Of a DNA stretch of 15,936 nt, positions 8,202-15,040 are shown in pieces (within the stretch, counting starts at the first letter, position 1; each line of letters starts with the position of its first letter). Below the pieces are notes generated by a model. It had not been told where the DNA came from. It saw only the letters and a program-made list of their open reading frames with translations, and searched no databases. The DNA is taken from the NCBI GenBank assembly GCA_002315765.1, contig DCIE01000024.1, forward strand, positions 1-15,936, given 5' to 3'. The translations under genes and the position numbers were made by a program. Source of the DNA: Ruminococcaceae bacterium UBA1734 (GTDB lineage: Bacteria; Bacillota; Clostridia; Oscillospirales; Acutalibacteraceae).

Positions 8202-10205
8202 TTAATCACGGTTATTGAGTATCTTAAGCGGCTCATATCTCATAATGAACAGCATTGCCGAAAGCCCCGACACAATGGTTAATAGTATTCCTATTCCAAC
8301 CATTTGGAAAATTACCGTAACATTGGTTGCCGATGTAATACTTGCCACATAGTTTTTGGTCATATTTCCGAATTTGAAATTCTTTGAGAAATTACCCGGC
8401 ATTCCGTCAGGCTTTTCGCTGTCGCTGTTTCCTGACGGGGAAGTCGCCGTTTGTTTATCAGAAGAACTGCCGGTTTTCTCAGCGGACTCTTCGGTGCTGT
8501 TTACGGCTACCAATAACTTATTTGTAACCGGAACCGATGTTACGGCGCCAACCGTACTGCCGATAATAAGTGCTACAAATGTAACGGCAAAAAGCTCAAC
8601 AATAAACTGAATTGCAACCTTATACTTTTTCATACCGATAGCAGTTAATACGCCAATTTCGTACTTACGGTTTCTAATGCTGAATAGGTTGATTATTACA
8701 AGTACAAATGCACCGATAACGAAAATTACGATTAGGAAATATGTTGCATATTGTCCGAGAGTTTCAAGTTGTGAAATACTTTCCTCATAATTTGAAACAT
8801 CTTCGGATACCACTGTAATGTCATCATCAACGCTTTCGCTGAACTCGTTATAATCATTTAGATTTGCAAAAATATATTTTCCGGAATATGTGGCTGAAAG
8901 TGCTACTAATTTTTCGTCATCATCGTCAACCTTTGTTGTTCCGTTTTTCTTTGAGGATTTTGTCAAAATATCATCAATCGTATTGCTGTTTACATAAATA
9001 TAGTTATCGGTAAATGAAGCATTTGAAGAAGAATCAGTGCTGTCGGAAGATTTTGAGGTATCGCAAATACCAACAATGGTAAACTTATATGATTCGTCTT
9101 CATTTTCGGGATTTTTAAGGGTGAAGGTCTTTCCGACTTCCAATTCATTTTCATCAGCCAAGTTTTTAGAAATTACGCATTTATAATCAGCGGTATCAAA
9201 TGTGATTGCAGACAATTCCGAAACATACTCGGGCATTGCACTCTCACTATCGTAACCCGTAAGAGTAAAGTCATTCATTGATGCCATATTAAAGAAGAAT
9301 TCATTTGTTATAAATGTATCTCCACCCATTTGGGGCATTCCTCCGCCTGAGGGCATATTACCGCCAGAATCACCCGAAGGCTTACCGGAGCCGGAATTCG
9401 AACCTGAATTTCCGCCTATGCTCGGCTTATTGCCGGATGTTGTTCCACTCGTGTTTCCATCGGTTTTATTTTCAAAATTCGGTTTATCGGGATTTGTATT
9501 TTGTCCGTCGCTTGGTTTTGAAGATGTATCCTCCGAGTTTCCCTTTTCATTTGACGGCTTTTCAGGCTGACTTTGGGTATTATTATCTCTTTCGTCAACC
9601 TTTGACTCGTTATTTTCCTGTTCCGAGCCTTTTTGCTCAGACGATTGTACATTCCCACTTGAGGTTTCGGTTTGAGACTCGTTGTTTGTATTAGATTCCT
9701 GACTGCTTCCGGTGATAGTTGATGTTTCGCTTAACAAAACAACACTTCCGCTACTTCCGTCAAAAGAAGTTCCGGTAGCTGTAGAAGAACTGCTTGTAGT
9801 GGATTCTTCGCTTTGGGTAGTTCTCTTTTCTCCGTTTTTTACATCTCCGAATTCTTCCTTAAAATCCTTGTTTTTTTGGAAAGAACCCGCAACATCAAGA
9901 GGCTCTATTGAGTCCCCTGCCGAAAAATAAACGGATGCGGTTTTGTAAAATGTCTTTACATTGTCATTTTCTGCGTATTTTTCCAATGTCTCAAGACTTA
10001 TGCTTTCCCTACTCATCTTCTTTTGATTTAAGGTTGCCGATATTTCCATATTATCGGCATACTGTTTTTTAAGCGTCTTGTTTGCCTGTTTTATTGACAA
10101 ACCGAGGCAAGAAGAGACGGACAAAAGCATTACTACCAGTCCAATAAGAAAGTTCCTTCCTTTTGCTCTTGATATGCACCTGAATGCATTTTTAAAAATG
10201 TACAT
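8202..10205 (-). CDS. MacB/FtsX-type ABC transporter permease with Ser/Gly/Asn-rich extracellular inserts
   Basis: Membrane partner of the ATPase encoded downstream. Transmembrane segments lie at about residues 19-38, 487-510, 533-560 and 630-655, the four-helix MacB topology. The cytoplasmic loop RKYEIGVLTAIGMKK (513-527) is the usual FtsX-domain coupling region. The extracytoplasmic domain (about 40-485) is interrupted by a low-complexity insert at residues 128-297 rich in S, T, N, E, G and P, ending in Gly/Met/Pro-rich sequence (GGGMPQMGG). A second similar insert (569-620) lies between TM3 and TM4. At 667 aa it is much longer than ordinary members (about 400 aa). AGGAG lies 9 bases before the ATG. 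No HlyD-type adaptor or two-component system is adjacent. Family is sure; substrate is unknown. Confidence 0.92.
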   Translation of the reverse strand: MYIFKNAFRCISRAKGRNFLIGLVVMLLSVSSCLGLSIKQANKTLKKQYADNMEISATLNQKKMSRESISLETLEKYAENDNVKTFYKTASVYFSAGDSIEPLDVAGSFQKNKDFKEEFGDVKNGEKRTTQSEESTTSSSSTATGTSFDGSSGSVVLLSETSTITGSSQESNTNNESQTETSSGNVQSSEQKGSEQENNESKVDERDNNTQSQPEKPSNEKGNSEDTSSKPSDGQNTNPDKPNFENKTDGNTSGTTSGNKPSIGGNSGSNSGSGKPSGDSGGNMPSGGGMPQMGGDTFITNEFFFNMASMNDFTLTGYDSESAMPEYVSELSAITFDTADYKCVISKNLADENELEVGKTFTLKNPENEDESYKFTIVGICDTSKSSDSTDSSSNASFTDNYIYVNSNTIDDILTKSSKKNGTTKVDDDDEKLVALSATYSGKYIFANLNDYNEFSESVDDDITVVSEDVSNYEESISQLETLGQYATYFLIVIFVIGAFVLVIINLFSIRNRKYEIGVLTAIGMKKYKVAIQFIVELFAVTFVALIIGSTVGAVTSVPVTNKLLVAVNSTEESAEKTGSSSDKQTATSPSGNSDSEKPDGMPGNFSKNFKFGNMTKNYVASITSATNVTVIFQMVGIGILLTIVSGLSAMLFIMRYEPLKILNNRD

Positions 10206-10280
10206 AGTTTGACTCTCCTGTCGGAATAATTTTACAAGACTATCTTACACAACAAAAATTAAGACTTTTTTAATCAAATG

Positions 10281-10318
10281 TAAACCTTAAGTAAACAAAA
10301 AATGAATAAACTTTAAAC
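10281..10318. promoter_or_regulatory. Cluster of TAAAC repeats between the ABC permease gene and sipL
   Basis: TAAAC occurs at 10281, 10292, 10307 and 10314. The first two are GTAAAC-type copies 11 bases apart, one helical turn. Read toward the permease they are GTTTAC direct repeats, the geometry used by OmpR/PhoB-family regulators. No convincing -10 was placed for either gene, so this is only a candidate control region. Confidence 0.3.
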
Positions 10319-10387
10319 AAAATATTTATGCATAATTTCACCTATGAAGGAATATGTTTTAGTATAAAATATTTGGAGTTGAAATAT

Positions 10388-11914
10388 ATGTCAGAGAACC
10401 TACTTAAAACAAGCGTATATACAAACGAAGTTGTTTTCAGTGAAACCCTCGAACAACCTATTGATGCGGATTTCTCCCTTCCCGACTATTATCCCGATAT
10501 AAGAAAAGTCCTTAAATGCAAGGCTATTCCCCGAATTACCAACAAAAACTTAAGCGGTAACAATCTATCCTTTGACGGTGTTGTTTCGGTAACTATATTT
10601 TACTGCGATGACAACGGAAAAATCAACGCTTTTGAATACTCTTCCACCTTTGAAAAAAGCAAGGAGCTCGGAAACGATGTGGAAAACGCAAGGATTACCG
10701 TTACCCCAAAATGCGAATATATTAACTGTCGGGCAATTTCCAACAGAAAAATCGACATTCACGGGGCTATAAGCATTTCGGTTATTGCACAAAAAAAGAT
10801 TTCCACCGAAATAATTTCGGATATTGAGGATAAAAACATTGAAATACTAAGAGATTTCCTACCTGCAACCTCCCCTACCGGCTATGCCGAAAAATATATA
10901 CTCATTGAGGAAGAATGTGAAATCGGGGATGAAAACGGCGGAGATATTATTCTTCGCTATGATGCCGATGCAAAAATCGGTGAATGTAAAACAACAAATG
11001 GCAAGGTTATTGTTAAAGGTGAGGTTGTTTTTAATCTAAGATTTTCCGCAAACGGCGAAATAAAATGTATGCAAAACCAAATACCCTTTAGCCAAATTCT
11101 TGATATTGAAACAATTGGTGAAAACTGCGAAGCCGAAACCGAAGCGATTATATGTTTCTTAGATGCCAAACCCAAAACCGACAAGGAGGGCAAATTCAAG
11201 TCGGTTGCTCTGAATATTAAGCTATTGTTATCCGCCGAAACCTACTGTGTCGATGATATCCCCATTATAATAGATGCTTATTCGAGAAAAAAGAAAAGCG
11301 AAGTATCAAAAAACAATATTTCTGTTAAAAAAATGATTAAAAAAATCAACGAAGTATTTAGCTGCAAAAAGAAAATTGACATTGAAGAAGGTAACATTTC
11401 TTCGGTAATAGACAATTGGTGCGACATTAAAATAACCGGCACCAAAATTTCCGACAAAACCGCCGTAATAAACGGAAATGTTATTGCATCTTTTATTACT
11501 TCAGACACCGATAACACTTCAAGATATTTTGAAAAAATAATTGAGTTTGAGTATAAATACTCTATTGACACCGATTATAACAATCTCTCTATTTCACCGA
11601 AAATTTATATTAATTCCTGCGGATATACCATTCTTGGCGAAAACAGTCTTGAAATTAGATGTGAATTAAATGTTTGCGCTTCGATTTTTGTTTGCAGTAA
11701 CACCGAAGCAGTAAACAACTTGAAAATCTATGATACCCCGAACGAATACAAGCCAAACGACAGTGCAATGGTTATTTATTTTGCCTCAAAGGGCGAAAGA
11801 CTTTGGGATATTGCAAAAAAATATTGTTCATCCGGCAACGATATTAAAAAACTCAATGAAATGACCGAGGATAAAATCCCGGAAACTTTATCCCTTTTAA
11901 TACCGATTGAATAA
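10388..11914 (+). CDS. sipL: SipL-like spore coat morphogenetic protein (SPOCS/DUF3794 domains plus LysM)
   Basis: Resembles C. difficile SipL, the SpoIVA-interacting protein that recruits the SpoIVA coat basement layer to the forespore and does the job of SpoVID in clostridia. The N-terminal third has the SPOCS hallmark SLPDYYPDIRKVLKCKA and GVVSVTIFYCDDNGK; two more SPOCS-like segments follow (from about residue 180 and about 310). Residues 459-508 form a LysM domain (IYFASKGERLWDIAKKYCSSGNDIKKLN). Length (508 aa) and domain order agree with SipL. No signal peptide, as expected for a mother-cell cytoplasmic protein. The start was set at 10388 because GGAG (10375-10378) lies 9 bases upstream; an in-frame ATG at 10328 has none. 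It stands alone between oppositely oriented genes, ending at the terminator at 11921-11944. Likely expressed from a mother-cell sigma factor, though I could not place the promoter. Confidence 0.88.
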   Translation: MSENLLKTSVYTNEVVFSETLEQPIDADFSLPDYYPDIRKVLKCKAIPRITNKNLSGNNLSFDGVVSVTIFYCDDNGKINAFEYSSTFEKSKELGNDVENARITVTPKCEYINCRAISNRKIDIHGAISISVIAQKKISTEIISDIEDKNIEILRDFLPATSPTGYAEKYILIEEECEIGDENGGDIILRYDADAKIGECKTTNGKVIVKGEVVFNLRFSANGEIKCMQNQIPFSQILDIETIGENCEAETEAIICFLDAKPKTDKEGKFKSVALNIKLLLSAETYCVDDIPIIIDAYSRKKKSEVSKNNISVKKMIKKINEVFSCKKKIDIEEGNISSVIDNWCDIKITGTKISDKTAVINGNVIASFITSDTDNTSRYFEKIIEFEYKYSIDTDYNNLSISPKIYINSCGYTILGENSLEIRCELNVCASIFVCSNTEAVNNLKIYDTPNEYKPNDSAMVIYFASKGERLWDIAKKYCSSGNDIKKLNEMTEDKIPETLSLLIPIE

Positions 11915-11920
11915 AAATTT

Positions 11921-11944
11921 CCACCCGCCTATATAAGCGGGTGG
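11921..11944. terminator. Bidirectional intrinsic terminator between sipL and nth
   Basis: CCACCCGC and GCGGGTGG form a GC-rich 8-bp stem with an 8-base loop, 6 bases past the sipL stop. It is followed by TTTATTTT on the plus strand and by a T-run (GAAATTTTTATT) on the minus strand, so it can also end the nth transcript. Confidence 0.88.
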
Positions 11945-11965
11945 TTTATTTTGCATTGTATAATG

Positions 11966-12592
11966 TTAAATATGTTTAGGGCAGAAGTCTGTCATAGGAC
12001 AAATATTGCAGTTAGCCTTACGGGCAGTACAAATATCCCTGCCGAAAAGTACGGTCCTGTGGCAAAAATCCGATGACTTTTCAGGTGGCAAAAGTTTTCT
12101 CAGTTCATTTTCAACCTTTTGCGGCACCTTGGTATTAACAAGCCCCAAACGGTTACAAAGCCTGATAAAATGTGTATCGGTAACAACGGCACTTTTACCG
12201 TAAATATCCCCGCAAATAAGGTTGGCGGTTTTTCTTCCCACTCCCGGAAGCTTTGTTAGTTCTTCCATAGTATCAGGGACAATTCCGTCGTAATTATCGG
12301 TAATCATTTTGCCGATACCGATAAGGTCTTTAGCCTTTGTTTTATAAAGTCCACAGGTTTTAATAAGTCTTTCAACCTCTGATAATTCGGCTTCACCCAT
12401 AGCCTTTGCATCGGGAAAAGCCTCAAACAGTTTGGGCGTAACTATATTTACACGGGCATCGGTACACTGTGCTGAAAGTCTTGTTGCAATAAGCAGTTGA
12501 AAGGGCGTTTTATAGTCAAGAGAACATTTTGCATCGGGGTAAAGTTCTTCAAGTGCTGAAACTGCCCTGCCCACAATCTCACTTTTACGCAC
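11966..12592 (-). CDS. nth: Endonuclease III (DNA glycosylase/AP lyase)
   Basis: Base-excision repair enzyme that removes oxidised pyrimidines and nicks AP sites. The helix-hairpin-helix reads LPGVGRKTAN with catalytic Lys121, and the catalytic Asp is D139 in VVTDTHF. The C-terminal 4Fe-4S cluster motif C-x6-C-x2-C-x5-C is at C188, C195, C198 and C204. These positions are within one residue of E. coli Nth. The start is GTG with GGGGAGG 6 bases upstream. It overlaps the end of the upstream membrane-protein gene by 8 bases, implying co-transcription and perhaps coupled translation, although the functions are unrelated. Confidence 0.96.
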   Translation of the reverse strand: MRKSEIVGRAVSALEELYPDAKCSLDYKTPFQLLIATRLSAQCTDARVNIVTPKLFEAFPDAKAMGEAELSEVERLIKTCGLYKTKAKDLIGIGKMITDNYDGIVPDTMEELTKLPGVGRKTANLICGDIYGKSAVVTDTHFIRLCNRLGLVNTKVPQKVENELRKLLPPEKSSDFCHRTVLFGRDICTARKANCNICPMTDFCPKHI

Positions 12593-13640
12593 GGGTTGCC
12601 TCCCCTAAACTCATATCTCCGTTTTTAATCAACTTTAATTTACGCATTGCCTCGGCAATTGCAAGGCAAATAACTGCGGGAAGTACAAATTGCATAACAC
12701 CGATTTCTATAAGTGCTTTTGTAGTCGAAAGTCCTGCTTCTTTAAGGCAGTCGAAGCTCATAAACTGACCTACCAAACCTGCAGAGCCCATACCCGAACC
12801 CACAGGATTGCTCACCATTTTAAGAACCGCCGAAGAAATTGGGCCTAAAATAGCACTTGCAAGAATTGAAGGTACCCAAATAAGAGGATGCTTTATAATA
12901 TTCGGTACTTGAAGCATAGAAGTTCCGATACCTTGGGCTATAAGTCCGCCAACTTTATTTTCTCGATAACTGATAACGGCGAAGCCTACCATATTACAGC
13001 AACAACCGATTGTTGCCGCACCTGCTGCAAGTCCCGTAAGCCCCATAGAAATTCCGATTGCAGCTGAAGAAATAGGCAAAGTCAAAAGTATTCCCATAAC
13101 AACCGAAACAATCATACCGCCGACAATAGGACTGTTTTCCACATTGATATTTACAAGTTGACCTAACCACTTCATAGCATAAGATATGTAGGGACCTACA
13201 AAGTAACCTGCGGCGGCACCTGCCAAGACACAGCAAAGAGGTGTTAAAATTATCTCAAGCTGGGTTTTTCCCGAGATTAGTCTTCCTACTTCAATAGCCA
13301 CATAAGCCGCAATAAAAGCACCCAGCGGCTCACCCGGTTTTCCTATTGAAAGTGTGGCAAGTTCCAATGACGGAAAAGCGCCCACCATTCCGGCAACAGC
13401 GGCACTGACAGAGGTTAGAGGTGAAGCCTTGAGTTTAACCGCAACACCTACACCTATTCCTGCTCCTGTTATGGTTTTTGCCACATTACCCATAGCTGTC
13501 AAATATTGTCCTATCGTGTTATTTCCCACAAGACTGCCGATTTGACAAATAATCGTACCTATAATAAGAGTAGAGAATAGACCTAATGCCATTCCCGAAA
13601 GTCCGTCAATAAAAAGACGGTTTAGATATTTTTTAATCAT
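12585..13640 (-). CDS. PfoR-like membrane protein, PTS EIIC-like (PTS_EIIC_2 family)
   Basis: Polytopic membrane protein of about 351 aa, rich in Gly, Ala and Ile, with roughly eight to ten hydrophobic segments and GAGIGVGVAVKLKASPLTSVSAA, PISSAAIGISMGLTGLAAGAATIGCCCNMVGF and a C-terminal FVLPAVICLAIAEAMRKLKL. This matches the family of the putative perfringolysin regulator PfoR (COG3641), which is related to PTS IIC permeases. No EIIA or EIIB domain or gene is nearby and no phosphorylatable His/Cys module is apparent, so phosphotransfer is unproven. The start was set at ATG 13640 with GGAG 9 bases upstream; a TTG at 13649 is in frame but has no good site. It sits directly downstream of the MocR gene, with its own strong promoter. 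The real substrate is unknown. Confidence 0.82.
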   Translation of the reverse strand: MIKKYLNRLFIDGLSGMALGLFSTLIIGTIICQIGSLVGNNTIGQYLTAMGNVAKTITGAGIGVGVAVKLKASPLTSVSAAVAGMVGAFPSLELATLSIGKPGEPLGAFIAAYVAIEVGRLISGKTQLEIILTPLCCVLAGAAAGYFVGPYISYAMKWLGQLVNINVENSPIVGGMIVSVVMGILLTLPISSAAIGISMGLTGLAAGAATIGCCCNMVGFAVISYRENKVGGLIAQGIGTSMLQVPNIIKHPLIWVPSILASAILGPISSAVLKMVSNPVGSGMGSAGLVGQFMSFDCLKEAGLSTTKALIEIGVMQFVLPAVICLAIAEAMRKLKLIKNGDMSLGEATRA

Positions 13641-13673
13641 TCCCCACAACTCCGTAAAAATATATTTTTTGAT

Positions 13674-13702
13674 ATTATACTACAAATTATTAATACTGAC
13701 AA
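13674..13702 (-). promoter_or_regulatory. Sigma-A promoter for the PfoR-like gene and nth
   Basis: On the minus strand, TTGTCA (13702-13697), a 17-base spacer, then TATAAT (13679-13674), about 34 bases before the ATG at 13640. It lies within 20 bases of the end of the MocR gene. Confidence 0.85.
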
Positions 13703-13718
13703 GTAAAAACCGCATTAT

Positions 13719-14786
13719 TTAATTACCGTTTTTAAGTTTTCGCCTAATTCTGTTAAGGTGTCTTTCAAAATTTCCCGAAGAAATAAAGTCTGCAAGTACA
13801 TATTGGTCAAGCACAGGCACCGAGCAGGATAATTCGGAATAATTCTTTTTATACTCCTCCATTAAGCAATCGGGAATAATCATATATCCCATTCTAAGCG
13901 AGGGTGAAAGGCTTTTTGAAAAGGTGTTTATGTAAATAACCGAATCGGTATGGGACAGTGAATACAGGGTTTCTATGGGGTGCCCGGGCAGGAAAAACTC
14001 GCTGTCGTAATCGTCCTCAATAATAAACCTCTCTTTATCTTCAGCCCACTTCAGGTATTTATACCTTTTTGTCAGGGATGTGGATACTCCCGAGGGGAAA
14101 CTATGAAACGGTGTAACATGAAGAATGTCAAAATCGTTTCTTCTAAGCTCGGCTTGTTCTATTCCGTCCTTTCCCATTTTTAAAGGCAGATATCTGATAT
14201 TTTGACCGTCATATACGGTTTTAATTTTTTGATAGCAGGGATTTTCGATGCCTACTGTTTTTTCTCTTCCTATAATTTGTATGGCGATTTCGTAAAGTTG
14301 TTCAGCCCCCGAGCCTATAACGATATTAGAAGGCTCTGCAAACATTTTACGGTATCTTAATAAATAAAGTGAAATGGCGTTCCTAAGCACTTCGCAACCC
14401 ATATAAGGGGATTTGATAAACAACTCTTCGCTTCGGTCGTTTAAAACCTTTCTAACCGTTTTAAGCCACAAAGAATACTCGAAATCTCTTCCCATACTGT
14501 CATTATTCTTATTTTCCTTTAATAGTTCAATACTTTTAATGTTGTTGTTTTTAGCCAACAGCGAACCCTTTTCAAAATCACAAACAAAATATCCCTTTCG
14601 CTGGGCAGAGAAAATATATCCCTCTTCTTCAAGCATGGCATACGCTTTTTCAACCGTAATGATGCTGACTCCCCAAAGGTCGGCAAGGGTTCGTTTTGAG
14701 GGCAACTTTGCCTTTGAGGTGTAAACTCCCGATATTATTTCGCTTTTTAACTTATCGTACAATTTATAGTATTTTAATTTTTCCAT
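13719..14786 (-). CDS. MocR/PdxR-type GntR regulator with aminotransferase-like domain, C-terminally short
   Basis: Fusion of a GntR winged helix-turn-helix (residues 1-70: LPSKRTLADLWGVSIITVEKAYAMLEEEGYI) to a fold-type I aminotransferase-like domain that binds PLP. The PLP lysine is K291 in TFSKSLSPSLRMGY, with EDDYDSEF just before it. MocR proteins are usually about 450-500 aa; this one stops at 355, right after ERHLNRIRRKL, so some 85-95 residues of the small C-terminal subdomain are missing. No continuation is visible in any frame in the roughly 80 bases before the next gene. It is divergent from a B6 kinase gene, the arrangement typical of PdxR, so PLP-responsive control of that kinase is likely. 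Whether the short form is functional is unclear. Confidence 0.87.
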   Translation of the reverse strand: MEKLKYYKLYDKLKSEIISGVYTSKAKLPSKRTLADLWGVSIITVEKAYAMLEEEGYIFSAQRKGYFVCDFEKGSLLAKNNNIKSIELLKENKNNDSMGRDFEYSLWLKTVRKVLNDRSEELFIKSPYMGCEVLRNAISLYLLRYRKMFAEPSNIVIGSGAEQLYEIAIQIIGREKTVGIENPCYQKIKTVYDGQNIRYLPLKMGKDGIEQAELRRNDFDILHVTPFHSFPSGVSTSLTKRYKYLKWAEDKERFIIEDDYDSEFFLPGHPIETLYSLSHTDSVIYINTFSKSLSPSLRMGYMIIPDCLMEEYKKNYSELSCSVPVLDQYVLADFISSGNFERHLNRIRRKLKNGN

Positions 14787-14838
14787 CTGGTATTATAAAC
14801 CTTTCGCAAATTGATTATTTTAATATAACCATAATTGT

Positions 14839-14867
14839 ATTATAATACTGACATAGTTAAAAGTAAA
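14839..14867 (-). promoter_or_regulatory. Promoter for the MocR-type regulator
   Basis: On the minus strand, TTTACT (14867-14862), a 17-base spacer and TATAAT (14844-14839). The -10 lies inside the 12-base palindrome shared with the divergent promoter, about 50 bases before the start codon. Confidence 0.65.
14841..14846 (+). promoter_or_regulatory. Probable -10 element of the pdxK promoter
   Basis: TATAAT on the plus strand inside the palindrome at 14837-14848. The best -35 at 16 bases is a poor TTTAAT (14819-14824), which suggests a need for an activator such as the adjacent MocR protein. Transcription would start near 14853, leaving a leader of about 190 bases. Confidence 0.5.
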
Positions 14868-14872
14868 TACCA

Positions 14873-15040
14873 TTTTTAAAGGTGATAAGTTTGAAAGATA
14901 AATCTTCCAACCTTTAAAAATTATAACGCGCCGTTTTTCTCACCTCTAACGAGGCAACCGAAAAACATGGCATTTTATGACCATCCCTTTCATTGGTCAT
15001 TTGTGCCTAAAAGCGAAAGCGAAAAGGAATGGTCATAAAA
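14873..15040 (+). ncRNA. Structured 5' leader of pdxK, candidate cis-regulatory RNA with Shine-Dalgarno sequestration
   Basis: Three successive stems are visible. P1 is a perfect 11-bp stem, 14873-14883 with 14910-14920. P2 is GCC (14930-14932) with GGC (14969-14971), a 2-base bulge, GTTTTTC (14933-14939) with GAAAAAC (14960-14966), capped by CCTC/GAGG (14943-14946 with 14951-14954). P3 is ATGACCA (14977-14983) with TGGTCAT (14994-15000), extendable by GGCA (14969-14972) with TGCC (15004-15007). A second copy of TGGTCAT at 15030-15036 allows an alternative helix: 14973-14990 pairs with 15023-15040, 17 of 18 positions with a single C-A mismatch. That helix buries AAAAGG just ahead of the kinase start. 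I recognise no known riboswitch class. Existence and function are inferred from pairing alone. Confidence 0.5.

Larger units (their letters stand above)
14788..14872. promoter_or_regulatory. Divergent control region between the MocR gene and pdxK, with inverted TGGTATT arms
   Basis: TGGTATT (14788-14794) and AATACCA (14866-14872) are inverted copies flanking the promoter region. At its centre is the perfect 12-base palindrome GTATTATAATAC (14837-14848). These are plausible MocR/PdxR contact sites, but the actual operator of this regulator is not known. Confidence 0.45.

Noticed and set aside
9315..9824. Open frames on the opposite strand and in other frames over the permease insert.
   Set aside because: They arise from the low-complexity Ser/Gly-rich coding sequence, have no ribosome binding site and no recognisable domain.
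10321..10387. Possible mother-cell (sigma-E/K) promoter for sipL using CATAATTT at 10331 or TATAAA at 10363.
   Set aside because: No -35 element was found at a suitable distance from either, and the second would place transcription start inside the ribosome binding site.
13705..13733. AAAAAC/GTTTTT inverted arms at the end of the MocR gene as a terminator.
   Set aside because: Six A/T-dominated pairs around a 17-base loop would be unstable, and the element overlaps the stop codon; read-through into the PfoR-like gene cannot be excluded.
14873..15040. Known riboswitch or T-box upstream of pdxK.
   Set aside because: I looked for consensus pieces of TPP, FMN, SAM, purine, THF, preQ1, c-di-GMP, glycine and T-box elements and saw none; the leader is reported as an unclassified candidate instead.
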